In this document: positions 47,288 to 56,389 of the stretch, piece by piece
How positions within the stretch are numbered: the stretch's first letter is position 1
Layout: every line of letters starts with the position of its first letter
Assembly (NCBI RefSeq): GCF_014750655.1
Contig: NZ_JABBXD010000005.1
Coordinates: 202,203-266,202, forward strand
DNA: 64,000 bases
Direction of reading: 5' to 3'
DNA from: Salinimonas profundi
Lineage (GTDB): Bacteria > Pseudomonadota > Gammaproteobacteria > Enterobacterales > Alteromonadaceae
Notes under the pieces: generated by a model
Told to the model about the DNA's origin: nothing
What the model saw: only the letters and a program-made list of their open reading frames with translations
Database searches by the model: none
Position numbers and translations under genes: made by a program

Positions 47288-49459
47288 ATGGGAATGTTCA
47301 AAATATTCAATAACGAGGCAATCAAAGCGCAACAACTTCAGATGTTACGTATTGAGCAATCGTTAGAAGCCACCACCACCTGTATCATGATGGCGGATAA
47401 AGATCGTAACATCATTTACGCCAATACAGCTGTGCAGCGATTGCTGAAAGAAAGTGAAGAAGAGCTCCAGAAAGTATTGCCAAATTTTTCGGCTGATAAT
47501 TTAGTGGGCCAGAACATCGATCAGTTCCATCGCCATCCGGCGCACCAGCGCGATATTCTGGCGACGCTGAAAGAGCCGATGGTATCTTCCATCACAGTCG
47601 GTACGCTTAACTTTAAGCTGACACTGAATCCCATGTTTGACCACAACAATGACAATATTGGCACCATGGTCGAGTGGGTTGACCAAACAGAGTTGCTGGT
47701 AAAAAGCGGTATGCTCAACGCATTAAGTAACGCGCAGGCACTGGCCGAATATACAGTGGACGGCGAATTCGTAGACTGTAACGACAACTTCTCTATTTTA
47801 AGCGGTTACACCAAAGATGCGCTGGTAGGTAAGCCTCACAGTATCCTGCTTGATGAAAAAGAACGGGCACCAGAAGTCTACCAGGCATTCTGGAAAGCAT
47901 TAAAAGAAGGTGAGCGTAAATACGGCGAGTACAAGCGTGTTACACAAACCGGCCAGGAAATCTGGCTGCAGTCATCCTATAACCCCATTCTGGATACGCA
48001 AGGTAAAGTGGTAAAAGTGGTTGAATTTGCCATTGATATCACGCAGGAAAAGCTGAAAAACGCTTATTTTGGCGGTCAGATTGAGGCCATCAGTAAATCG
48101 CAGGCAGTCATTGAATTTGATATGGATGGCATGGTGCTGGATGCCAATGAAAACTTCCTGAGTCTGACCGGTTATACGCTTAAGGAAATAAAAGGCAAAC
48201 ATCACAGTATGTTTGTGGACAGTGAAATGCGCAACAGCATCGATTACCGTACTTTCTGGGAAGGGCTGAACAAAGGGCAACACCAGTCTGGTGAGTTCCG
48301 CAGAATAGGTAAAAATGATGCGCAGATCTGGATTCAGGCATCTTATAACCCGATTTTTGATCAGAACGGCAACCCGTTCCGTGTTGTTAAGTATGCCACT
48401 GACGTAACGGCGCGTACCACCGCCATCTATGATATTAAAGCGGTAATGAGTCAGCTGGCCCAGGGGGATCTTACCTGTGAGATTGACCATGAACTGGAAG
48501 GTGAATTCAAAGTTCTCGGCTCGGCGATCAATCACTTCATTCGCGATTTGAGAAGTACGGTTTCACGTATCAACACAGCGGTAGAGACGATCACGTCGGC
48601 CTCCAGTGAAATCGCCACAGGGAATGCCGATCTGTCCACCCGCACCGAGCAGCAGGCTTCAAGTCTGGAAGAAACTGCCTCCAGTATGGAGCAACTAACC
48701 GGAACCGTGCGTCTGAATGCAGAAAATGCCGAACAGGCCAATTCACTGGCCTCGGACGCAGCCGAGATTGCGGTTAAGGGAGGAAAAGTGATTCAGGAAG
48801 TGGTGACCACCATGTCCAGCATCAATGACTCTGCGCAACGGATTTCAGATATTATCGGTGTTATTGACGGCATCGCCTTTCAAACTAACATACTGGCCCT
48901 TAATGCTGCGGTTGAAGCAGCCCGCGCTGGCGAACAAGGTCGTGGCTTTGCGGTGGTTGCCTCCGAAGTACGGACGCTGGCACAACGCTCAGCTGAAGCG
49001 GCCAAAGACATTAAAGAACTGATCTCTGACTCGGTGGCAAAAATCGAATCAGGTAACACCCTGGTGAATCAATCAGGTGAAACCATGGGTAATGTTGTGA
49101 CCTCCATTAAACGGGTCAACGATATTATGTCAGAGATTGCGGCTTCATCGGCGGAGCAGGCCACTGGCATCGATGAAATCAGTAAAGCCGTGTCTCAAAT
49201 GGATGAAATGACGCAGCAAAATGCGGCCCTGGTTGAAGAAGCGGCCGCGGCAGCAGAGAGTATGCAGCAGCAGGCTGAGCAACTGGCTGAGCGGGTCGAC
49301 ACCTTTAAGCTATCGGAAGAAGATGCATCAACCGAGCCGCAGTCGACAAAGCCTAAAGCCCTGCCGCCAGCCTCACGAGCCGGTCAGCCACGTCTTAAGA
49401 GTAAACTTACCCAGCTAAAAACATCGGCGCCAGAAGACGATGAATGGGAAAGTTTCTGA
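47288..49459 (+). CDS. Cytoplasmic chemoreceptor with three PAS domains and CheR-binding pentapeptide
   Basis: 723 aa with no membrane helix, so a soluble receptor. PAS1 (about 20-135, divergent), PAS2 (about 150-265) and PAS3 (about 275-390) precede a HAMP-like segment ([19 protein letters not shown], about 400-445) and the signalling hairpin ([51 protein letters not shown]). PAS2 and PAS3 are alike (both have [21 protein letters not shown]), suggesting duplication. The last five residues, EWESF, match the W-x2-F pentapeptide that tethers CheR in Aer2-like receptors. PAS cofactors cannot be read from sequence; redox or oxygen sensing is likely. Confidence 0.92.
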   Translation: MGMFKIFNNEAIKAQQLQMLRIEQSLEATTTCIMMADKDRNIIYANTAVQRLLKESEEELQKVLPNFSADNLVGQNIDQFHRHPAHQRDILATLKEPMVSSITVGTLNFKLTLNPMFDHNNDNIGTMVEWVDQTELLVKSGMLNALSNAQALAEYTVDGEFVDCNDNFSILSGYTKDALVGKPHSILLDEKERAPEVYQAFWKALKEGERKYGEYKRVTQTGQEIWLQSSYNPILDTQGKVVKVVEFAIDITQEKLKNAYFGGQIEAISKSQAVIEFDMDGMVLDANENFLSLTGYTLKEIKGKHHSMFVDSEMRNSIDYRTFWEGLNKGQHQSGEFRRIGKNDAQIWIQASYNPIFDQNGNPFRVVKYATDVTARTTAIYDIKAVMSQLAQGDLTCEIDHELEGEFKVLGSAINHFIRDLRSTVSRINTAVETITSASSEIATGNADLSTRTEQQASSLEETASSMEQLTGTVRLNAENAEQANSLASDAAEIAVKGGKVIQEVVTTMSSINDSAQRISDIIGVIDGIAFQTNILALNAAVEAARAGEQGRGFAVVASEVRTLAQRSAEAAKDIKELISDSVAKIESGNTLVNQSGETMGNVVTSIKRVNDIMSEIAASSAEQATGIDEISKAVSQMDEMTQQNAALVEEAAAAAESMQQQAEQLAERVDTFKLSEEDASTEPQSTKPKALPPASRAGQPRLKSKLTQLKTSAPEDDEWESF

Positions 49460-50315
49460 CGTCATTGAGCAGCCTGGTGCGCCCACGCGCATCAGGGGCT
49501 CTGAGTTTTCTTACAGTCCGGAAGACTTTAACCTCGTCAGACAAACGCTATACCGCATCAGCGGTATCCGTTTGGCAGAGACGAAAGATGCCATGGTTTA
49601 CAGTCGGCTGGTCCGGCGGATCAGAGCACTCAGGCACAAAAGCTTTTCGGACTATCTTAGTTACCTAAAACGTACGCCAGCAGAGCAACAGCACTTTATC
49701 AATGCCCTGACGACAAATCTGACATCATTTTTCCGCGAGCCACATCATTTTTCAATGCTGGCTAATCATCTGGCGGTGTCACCTCAGGTAAAAACTATCT
49801 GGTGCGCTGCAAGCAGCTCTGGTGAGGAACCTTACTCAATTGCCATGACCGTTGCTGAACACTTTGGTCATTTTGATGTGCCGGTAAAAATCATTGCCTC
49901 TGATATTGACAGTAACATGCTGGAAAAAGCCCGCGCAGGCATCTATCCGGAGCAAATTACGCGTCAATTATCGCCAGAGCGGTGTAAACACTTTTTGCAC
50001 CGCGGCAAAAAGCATCAGGCAGGAAGTGTACGGATTGTGCCGGAGCTTAGAAAAATGGTCGAATTCCGACACATTAACCTGACCGAGCCCAGATGGCCTC
50101 TCCCCCGGCAGATCGATGTAATATTTTGTCGTAACGTCATGATTTATTTTGATAAGCAAACACAGCTACGGCTTCTGGAAAAAATGGTGTCATTCATGCC
50201 TGCCCAGGGTTTGTACTTTGCCGGCCACTCAGAGAATTTTTCGATGGCGCCACATTTGGTCAGGCCTGTTGGCAATACCACCTATCAGCCCGCAAAAGGC
50301 AAATCTTATGGCTGA
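49440..50315 (+). CDS. cheR: Chemotaxis methyltransferase CheR
   Basis: 291 aa. The ATG lies 20 bp inside the receptor gene, over the codons for its EWESF tail; no other start is available nearby. CheR N-terminal helices ([33 protein letters not shown]), [15 protein letters not shown]-binding [34 protein letters not shown], and [11 protein letters not shown]. It methylates receptor glutamates. Overlaps cheD by 8 bp. Confidence 0.94.
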   Translation: MNGKVSDVIEQPGAPTRIRGSEFSYSPEDFNLVRQTLYRISGIRLAETKDAMVYSRLVRRIRALRHKSFSDYLSYLKRTPAEQQHFINALTTNLTSFFREPHHFSMLANHLAVSPQVKTIWCAASSSGEEPYSIAMTVAEHFGHFDVPVKIIASDIDSNMLEKARAGIYPEQITRQLSPERCKHFLHRGKKHQAGSVRIVPELRKMVEFRHINLTEPRWPLPRQIDVIFCRNVMIYFDKQTQLRLLEKMVSFMPAQGLYFAGHSENFSMAPHLVRPVGNTTYQPAKGKSYG

Positions 50316-50934
50316 AGCAGCGCAGGAACGATTGTCAGGGCTTAATATTTACTACGACAACCGCTTTAGTCGTCAGGCGGTTAAAATATTACCCGGAGAA
50401 TATTTTGCCTCTAACAGTGCCACGATGATTGTCACGGTGCTGGGCTCCTGCGTCGCTGCCTGTCTCAGAGACTGCAAAAACAAAGTACACGGAATGAATC
50501 ACTTCCTGTTACCTACCGATTATCAAGATGATAATTACAAATATGGTGCCCCCGCCCGCTATGGGATGCATGCCATGGAGCTGTTGATTAACGATATGGT
50601 CAGACTGGGCGCTGAACGACGTAATATTCAGGCAAAGGTTTTCGGCGGGGGTAGCGTGATGGGCAAACTTACCCACTCCAACGTCGGCGAAAAAAATGCC
50701 GAGTTTGTTATCGATTACTTAAGAACAGAGCATATCCCCATACAAGCCAGTGATTTACTGGGAGAGTATCCGCGAAAGGTTTATTTTATCCCTGAGTCGG
50801 GCGAAGTTCGGGTTAAGAAAATAAAGCGTCTGCACAACACCACAATCCTCGACCGCGAATCGATTTATCAGCGTAAACTCAAAGAACAAAAGACACGCAC
50901 GGCGTTTGATTTATTCAATATAGAGTCGTCATGA
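50308..50934 (+). CDS. cheD: Chemoreceptor glutamine deamidase CheD
   Basis: ATG 50308, overlapping the cheR stop, gives 208 aa; the upstream open frame has no start signal. Catalytic Cys in VLGSCVAACLRD and His in GMNHFLLP, followed by YGMHAMELLINDMVRLGA and KVFGGGSVM. CheD deamidates receptor glutamines and can bind CheC/CheX-type phosphatases in other species. Start of cheB overlaps its stop (ATGA). Confidence 0.94.
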   Translation: MAEAAQERLSGLNIYYDNRFSRQAVKILPGEYFASNSATMIVTVLGSCVAACLRDCKNKVHGMNHFLLPTDYQDDNYKYGAPARYGMHAMELLINDMVRLGAERRNIQAKVFGGGSVMGKLTHSNVGEKNAEFVIDYLRTEHIPIQASDLLGEYPRKVYFIPESGEVRVKKIKRLHNTTILDRESIYQRKLKEQKTRTAFDLFNIESS

Positions 50935-51974
50935 CGATCAATGTTCTGGTAGTAGACGACTCTGCACTTATTCGTCGCTTACTTAGCGATATTATAAATA
51001 AAACCCCCGGGTTGACACTTGCTGGTACTGCACCGGATGCCTATGTCGCCAGAAAGATGGTGATTGAACTGTCGCCTGATGTCATCACGCTTGATATAGA
51101 GATGCCCAAAGTCGACGGTTTGCGCTTTTTAGAAGTATTGATGCAGGCAAAGCCGACGCCGGTTGTCATGATATCAACACTGACAGAAAGAGGGGCTGAT
51201 GCAACACTTCGTGCACTGGAACTGGGCGCGGTGGATTTTGTCCCCAAACCACGACTGGATATTGCTAAAGGTATCGACGAGTATCAAGCGATCATCGTGT
51301 CTAAAATACGCGCTGCAGCCAGCTCTCGCCTGACTCGCGTGCGCCCCAGGGTGCAGCAGCTTCCACGGATAACGTATACCGGTACTGAGAAACTCGTTGC
51401 CATTGGCGCATCCACCGGTGGCACAGAGGCAATTAAGTGTATTATTGAATCGCTGCCTGCCAATGCGCCTGCCACCATCATTACTCAGCACATGCCCCCG
51501 GGATTTACCACCAGCTTTGCTAAACGTCTGGATGCATGCAGCAAAATCAGCGTGCGGGAGGCCCGGGGAAATGAGCGGTTACTGCCCGGCACGGCTTATC
51601 TTGCTCCCGGCTCTCAGCACTTAACGATAAGACGGGATGGCGCAGATTACAGAACCGTATTACAGGATTCCCCACGGGTCAGCGGGCATAAGCCATCCGT
51701 AGATGTCATGTTTGAGTCCGTCAGTAAAAACGCCGGACACAATGCACTGGGTGTTTTGTTAACGGGCATGGGTAAAGACGGAGCCAATGGGTTGTTAACG
51801 CTACATAAACTGGGCGCCTATACCATTTGTCAAAATGAAGCGTCATGCGTGGTTTTTGGCATGCCGAAAGCAGCCATTGCGCTTAATGCAGCAAGTGTCG
51901 TTTTGGATATTTCAGACATTCCTCTTGCATTACTTGACCAGCTTGAAGCGGTAAAAGCCGGCTCGCGACTTTAA
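50931..51974 (+). CDS. cheB: Chemotaxis methylesterase CheB
   Basis: 347 aa. Receiver (1-125; VVDDSALIRR, acceptor D54 in ITLDIEMP, KP at 107-108) and methylesterase domain (about 155-345) with catalytic Ser in IGASTGGTEAI, His in ITQHMPPGFTTSFAKRLD and Asp in LLTGMGKDGANGL. It removes receptor methyl groups after phosphorylation by CheA. Last canonical gene of the operon. Confidence 0.95.
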   Translation: MTINVLVVDDSALIRRLLSDIINKTPGLTLAGTAPDAYVARKMVIELSPDVITLDIEMPKVDGLRFLEVLMQAKPTPVVMISTLTERGADATLRALELGAVDFVPKPRLDIAKGIDEYQAIIVSKIRAAASSRLTRVRPRVQQLPRITYTGTEKLVAIGASTGGTEAIKCIIESLPANAPATIITQHMPPGFTTSFAKRLDACSKISVREARGNERLLPGTAYLAPGSQHLTIRRDGADYRTVLQDSPRVSGHKPSVDVMFESVSKNAGHNALGVLLTGMGKDGANGLLTLHKLGAYTICQNEASCVVFGMPKAAIALNAASVVLDISDIPLALLDQLEAVKAGSRL

Positions 51975-52092
51975 ACTCCTGCGCCAATCCATTTCAATAG
52001 TACCTACCTTATCGCTTACATCCCCGGAAAACTTGCGGTTAACAGATTTTGACGAATACTAAGAGGTAGTAGCAGTTTGTTGTGGAGGTACC

Positions 52093-52458
52093 ATGACTGT
52101 TCGCATATTAGTGGCTGATGACTCATATTCATCCAGAAAAAGTATCATCAGTCACCTTCCCCGGACGCTTCACTTTGATGTCACCGAAGCCGCCAATAGT
52201 CAGGAAACCGTCACCTTACTTAATATTGCGGAGTTTGAATTATTACTTTTGAACCTCACAACATCGCAGGTCGATAATGCTATTGTACTTAACGCCGTTG
52301 CTCACGCGTTATGCCATCCGAAGATCGTGGTGAGCTATTCAGGTTTTCAGCCTGCGCAAGCCTTCGACCACGTTAATGTGGCTGCGGTGACTTTCATTCA
52401 ATTACCGCTAGACAAACAAAAGATTGAAGGGATGCTCGCGGATTTGGGCTTTTTGTAA
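52093..52458 (+). CDS. Pseudo-receiver protein lacking the phospho-acceptor Asp
   Basis: 121 aa with the outline of a receiver domain (RILVADDSYSSRKSI; IVVSYSGFQ). The acidic pair D9-D10 is kept, but the acceptor position in LLLLNLTTS is N54, and the usual KP loop reads IQLPLDK. It therefore should not be phosphorylated in the normal way. It has its own GGAGG ribosome site and starts 118 bp after cheB on the same strand. It may be a decoy or adaptor of the chemosensory system or an independent regulator. Confidence 0.75.
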   Translation: MTVRILVADDSYSSRKSIISHLPRTLHFDVTEAANSQETVTLLNIAEFELLLLNLTTSQVDNAIVLNAVAHALCHPKIVVSYSGFQPAQAFDHVNVAAVTFIQLPLDKQKIEGMLADLGFL

Positions 52459-52670
52459 GCTTCGCCCATTAACGCCCTTTCGTAGTTCAAGTGGTATTTT
52501 CAGGCAGACAACTCAAGAGTCTGACAAAAACGGTTTATCTGGTCTCTGAACCGTCCCCATGCTAGAAAGGTATTTAACATACTGAATATAACCAATATCA
52601 ACGATCAGATAGTTGTCGATGTTGCACTGCTTCGCTTTTAATGAAGGCAAGCCACAGGCTAAGAATATTG

Positions 52671-53192
52671 ATGGAACAAGAAGAGCTATTACCCCTTTTA
52701 TATCGTATCGGCCGCGGCGAACAACAGGCATTCGCCAGTCTTTACGAAAAAACGCATGGTCATCTCTATGCAGTGCTTTTGAAAATGTTACGTCAGCGAG
52801 AACTAGCTGAAGAAGCGCTGCAGGATGCCTTTGTTCAAATATGGCGCCATGCAGACAGTTATCACCGGGGCCGGGGCACGGTACTGACGTGGATGATAAG
52901 TATCGCGCGCTACCGGGCACTGGATATTATTCGCTACAAGAAGGTGCGACCGGAACAGTCGCTGGAAGACGATATCAGCATCGGTGATAACACGCAGATT
53001 AACGATGAGAAGACGAAGCTTTATCACTGTATCGAAGAATTAGATAACGATCAGCGCCAGGCTATTTCACTGGCTTATTTTCATGGTCTTTCTCATGAAC
53101 AGGTAAAGCATCATCTTGGCAGCCCGCTGGGCACAGTGAAAAGCTGGATCCGCCGGGGCCTTAACAACCTAATGCGGTGTCTTTCGTTATGA
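52671..53192 (+). CDS. ECF RNA polymerase sigma factor
   Basis: ATG 52671 gives the usual N-terminus (MEQEELLPLLYRIGRGEQQAFASLYEK); an ATG at 52641 would add ten residues. 173 aa: region 2 (LRQRELAEEALQDAFVQIWRHADSY, LTWMISIARYRALDIIR) and region 4 (QRQAISLAYFHGLSHEQVKHHLGSPLGTVKSWIRRGL). It is coupled by ATGA overlap to an RskA-type anti-sigma gene, and the group resembles SigK/RskA-controlled ECFs. It probably directs the following DUF4331 gene among others. Confidence 0.92.
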   Translation: MEQEELLPLLYRIGRGEQQAFASLYEKTHGHLYAVLLKMLRQRELAEEALQDAFVQIWRHADSYHRGRGTVLTWMISIARYRALDIIRYKKVRPEQSLEDDISIGDNTQINDEKTKLYHCIEELDNDQRQAISLAYFHGLSHEQVKHHLGSPLGTVKSWIRRGLNNLMRCLSL

Positions 53193-53887
53193 ACTATCTG
53201 AACCGGGAACGGCGCCACGCTTTGGCAGCAGAGTATGTATTAGGCACGCTGCGCGGTAAAGCGCGGGATCGATATAAAAAGCTATTGATGGAGCACGAAG
53301 CGGTAGCCAGGACCACCTGGTACTGGGAGAGGCAACTTAATGTGCTGACCTCACCACTGCCTGCGCAATCACCTTCTGATGAGGTGTGGAAGCGTATTGC
53401 AGCACGCACGTTCGAACTACAGGACACCCAGACAAAAACCGATATCGAGAAACGATCTTCGGCTAAACCCGGATGGGCAATGTGGGGCGGGCTGGCTGCT
53501 ACCTTTATTCTGGCAGCGCTATTATTGTGGACGCGATTGCCAACCCCGGAAGACATTACGCCTTCTGCCGTTGCGGTGTTTAATAATGAATCGCAGGCGC
53601 CATTGTGGCTTGTTGAGATAAGTGACGAACAGTTGGTAGTAAAAGCCACAAGGCGGGTTGAAGAGCAGCGTTCCAAAGATTATGAATTATGGATTGTTCC
53701 TGATGATAACAGCGCACCGGTTTCATTGGGGGTCATTCCTCAGTCAGGCGTTTGGCAACGGCCGGTTCATCCGCTAATCACACAAAACAATGTTAAAGCG
53801 CTGGCTGTTAGTCTGGAACAAAAAGGTGGCTCGCCCTCCGGTCAGCCTACTCAGGTTCTGTTTACAGCAACACTTGAATCCACCTGA
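53189..53887 (+). CDS. RskA-family anti-sigma factor
   Basis: ATG 53189 overlaps the sigma stop. 232 aa: cytoplasmic N-terminal domain (HALAAEYVLGTLRGKARDRYKKLLMEHEAVARTTWYWERQLN), one membrane helix (WAMWGGLAATFILAALLLW, about 97-115) and a periplasmic RskA domain (APLWLVEISDEQLVVKATRRV, SKDYELWIVPDDNSAPVSLGVIPQSG). It sequesters the sigma factor until regulated proteolysis. A hairpin follows. Confidence 0.92.
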   Translation: MNYLNRERRHALAAEYVLGTLRGKARDRYKKLLMEHEAVARTTWYWERQLNVLTSPLPAQSPSDEVWKRIAARTFELQDTQTKTDIEKRSSAKPGWAMWGGLAATFILAALLLWTRLPTPEDITPSAVAVFNNESQAPLWLVEISDEQLVVKATRRVEEQRSKDYELWIVPDDNSAPVSLGVIPQSGVWQRPVHPLITQNNVKALAVSLEQKGGSPSGQPTQVLFTATLEST

Positions 53888-53894
53888 TAAAAAC

Positions 53895-53926
53895 GACCGC
53901 TCACTTCATCTTTTTTAGGAGCGGTC
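53895..53926 (+). terminator. Hairpin after the anti-sigma gene
   Basis: GACCGCTC (53895) pairs with GAGCGGTC (53919-53926); the loop holds a T6 run and the 3' side is only moderately T-rich. Confidence 0.55.
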
Positions 53927-54092
53927 TCACTTTCATGCTGCCAATCATTGTTCAGCGAGCTCACTGTAAATATTTAATAACGAAGCCTGAGTGATTTCAT
54001 TGTCACATCATGCCCTATCAGGGCTGTGGGATTAACAACCCTCGTCACGCTACATTTTATTAATAATTGTTAATCATTATATTTACTTTTGT

Positions 54093-54121
54093 TGCATCTA
54101 AAGCGGATCAGCCCCCGTACG
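54093..54121 (+). promoter_or_regulatory. Candidate ECF promoter of the DUF4331 gene
   Basis: TGCATC (54093-54098), 17-bp spacer, CGTACG (54116-54121), 34 bp before the ATG. CGTA-type -10 elements are typical of ECF sigma promoters, and the ECF gene is the nearest upstream operon. No copy of this pair was found before the sigma gene itself. Confidence 0.4.
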
Positions 54122-54155
54122 GTAGGTTAATTCATAAGCAAATAAAGGAAAACGC

Positions 54156-55739
54156 ATGCTTAGATTTACATACCTTGCTGCCGCAGTTAGCAGTGCTCTG
54201 GTTATTTCATCTGCTCAGGCCTCCAGCCACCGTGAGGCACCTCACTTAACCCAAATGCCAGCTGTTGATGCCACAGACTTCTACATGTTTAACAGTTATG
54301 AGTCAGGCAAAGAAGGCTTTGTCACCATGATTGCCAATTATGTCCCGTTACAGGATGCATACGGTGGTCCGAATTACTTTCCCATGGATCCGGCAGCGGA
54401 ATACGTCATCCATATCGATAATAACGGTGACGCGGTAGAAGATATCAGCTTTGCATTCACCTTCGATAAAACGCTGGGGGCTGAAGGTGAAGGAGTAGCA
54501 CTACCGGTCGGACCTGAGGGCGAAGAAAAGATGATTAAGGTGCCACTTAAAAACGTGGGGCCTGTATCCGCCGGCGACGCATCCAATGCTAATTTTATGG
54601 AAACCTACGAAATAGAGATGGTCTCAGGTGACATGCGCTCGGGCAGCAGAACATCACTGATGCCGGCTGATTCTGATATGTTTAAAAAGCCGTTGGATTA
54701 TATCGGCGATAAAACATTTGGTGACGCAGATGCCTACGCCAACTACGCCAGTCAATTTGTTTACATGTTCTCTATCGAAGGCTGTGATACGCAGGGGCGT
54801 GTTTTTGTCGGTCAGCGAAAAGACCCGTTCGTAGTAAATCTGGGAGACACATTCGATCTGGTTAATTATGTACCTGTAGAAGGTGATAGCGCACCAGGCG
54901 CTGGTGATGCCGGAGGCTTCCCGGGTGGTATTACGCAGGACAGCGCGAACGATGATCTGAAAGATAAGAATGTCACCTCTATCGCGGTAGAGGTACCAGC
55001 GTCTTGCGTTACCGGTGATGGTAACGGTGTAATTGGAGGCTGGACTACGGCCAGTCTGCCTCAGGCTCGTATCCTGAATCCTAATGCAACCTACGAAAAG
55101 CCTGCTGTTTCCGGCGGTGCCATGACACAGGTTTCGCGTCTGGGTAGTCCTTTAGTAAATGAGTTGGTTATTGGCATCGGTGATAAGGATAAATTTTCTT
55201 CTTCAGAACCGGCTGACGATGGTCAGTTTGCTGATTATGTGACCAATCCAGTATTACCGGAACTGTTGAGCATCCTGTTCCTTGAACCGGTAAATCAAAC
55301 GCTGGGTACAGAGCTGACCACGCTGGCACCGACAAACTTCCCACGCAATGACCTGGTAACAGCGTTTTTAACAGGGTTTGAGGGCGTGAATCAACAGTCC
55401 ACGGTTACTCCATCTGAGATGCTTCGTCTAAATACCGGCATTCCTGCCACACCAGCGGGTGAACAATCTGCATTTGGTGTAGCCGGCAATGATCTTGCTG
55501 GCTTCCCCAACGGTCGCCGTCCAGGCGATGATGTGGTGGATATCGCCTTGCGTGTGGTCATGGGTCGTTTGTGTTATCCGATTCCTGTAAATGGTGAAGA
55601 TACCGACTTAGGTTTGTGCGCACCGGAAGATGCAGCTGTCGGTAATGTACCATTTACTGATGGTGCGCCAGTTGATGCATCTATGTTTGGTTCGAGCTTC
55701 CCTTATCTGACTACGCCAATCTCCGGTTCAGCGGAATAA
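54156..55739 (+). CDS. DUF4331-family secreted protein
   Basis: 527 aa. Signal peptide ending SAQA/SSHREAPHL; the SSHREAP...DATDFYMFNSYE start is the DUF4331 hallmark. Multiple beta segments and conserved PRNDLVTAFLTGFEGVNQ, FPNGRRPGDDVVDIALRVVMG follow. Two to four cysteines occur (CDTQGR, CVTG, LCYP, LCAP). The biochemical role of the family is not established; members recur next to ECF/RskA genes. It is followed 9 bp later by a lipoprotein gene, so probably an envelope pair under ECF control. Confidence 0.88.
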   Translation: MLRFTYLAAAVSSALVISSAQASSHREAPHLTQMPAVDATDFYMFNSYESGKEGFVTMIANYVPLQDAYGGPNYFPMDPAAEYVIHIDNNGDAVEDISFAFTFDKTLGAEGEGVALPVGPEGEEKMIKVPLKNVGPVSAGDASNANFMETYEIEMVSGDMRSGSRTSLMPADSDMFKKPLDYIGDKTFGDADAYANYASQFVYMFSIEGCDTQGRVFVGQRKDPFVVNLGDTFDLVNYVPVEGDSAPGAGDAGGFPGGITQDSANDDLKDKNVTSIAVEVPASCVTGDGNGVIGGWTTASLPQARILNPNATYEKPAVSGGAMTQVSRLGSPLVNELVIGIGDKDKFSSSEPADDGQFADYVTNPVLPELLSILFLEPVNQTLGTELTTLAPTNFPRNDLVTAFLTGFEGVNQQSTVTPSEMLRLNTGIPATPAGEQSAFGVAGNDLAGFPNGRRPGDDVVDIALRVVMGRLCYPIPVNGEDTDLGLCAPEDAAVGNVPFTDGAPVDASMFGSSFPYLTTPISGSAE

Positions 55740-55748
55740 GGAGATATT

Positions 55749-56264
55749 ATGCATAAACGATTATCACTATTACTGGCATTGCCACTGACACTATCGCTAT
55801 CAGGTTGTTTTGATGATGATGACGATAACGATGTGGAGGATATGCCGGAACAGGAAAATGTTGCCCCTGAAGCTATTTCTGAAAGCTTTACCACACAGGT
55901 GGACACCGCATTTTCTGAAGAACTGACAGCCACTGATGCTGATGGCGATATGCTGATCTACGCGGTTGGCGAAGAGCCACAGCAGGGTATGCTGGAACTT
56001 TCTGAGGATGGTAGCTTTACCTATACACCTTCACAGGAAGTTACCGGAGAAGACAGCTTTGTGTATACCGTGAGTGATGGCGTTAACGATCCGGTGTCAG
56101 CCACGATCACCATCACCATTGAAACACAACAGGTGTCAACATCAGAATATGTTCGTTCGGCATTTAATCAGGCACCAACGGATGAACCGTTGCCTGTGAA
56201 CGGACGGGAGCTTCAGCAGGATGTTGAAGACCCGGACGCCTTCAATGACCTGATTGACCAATAA
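55749..56264 (+). CDS. Cadherin/VCBS-like single-domain lipoprotein
   Basis: 171 aa. Lipobox LSGC, then an acidic linker (FDDDDDNDVEDMPEQ) and one Ig-like repeat of the cadherin-like/tandem-95 type (AISESFTTQVDTAFSEELTATDADGDMLIYAV ... GSFTYTPSQEVTGEDSFVYTVSDGVNDPVSATITI). TDADGD is calcium-binding-like. The tail is Gln/Glu-rich. Cotranscribed with the DUF4331 gene; probably its surface partner. Confidence 0.85.
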   Translation: MHKRLSLLLALPLTLSLSGCFDDDDDNDVEDMPEQENVAPEAISESFTTQVDTAFSEELTATDADGDMLIYAVGEEPQQGMLELSEDGSFTYTPSQEVTGEDSFVYTVSDGVNDPVSATITITIETQQVSTSEYVRSAFNQAPTDEPLPVNGRELQQDVEDPDAFNDLIDQ

Positions 56265-56275
56265 CCAGACCGCCA

Positions 56276-56298
56276 GGGCCAGGGAGTGGCCCTTTTTT
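56276..56298 (+). terminator. Terminator of the DUF4331-lipoprotein operon
   Basis: GGGCCA-GGGAG-TGGCCC followed directly by T6, 12 bases after the stop codon. Confidence 0.85.
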
Positions 56299-56389
56299 GT
56301 GCGCGAAGAGATAAGTTGCGACAACTAATTTGTGCTTTCCCGATAGTGAGAGTGCAGCTCAGATTGGTGCCTACAACGTTTGCAGAAAC

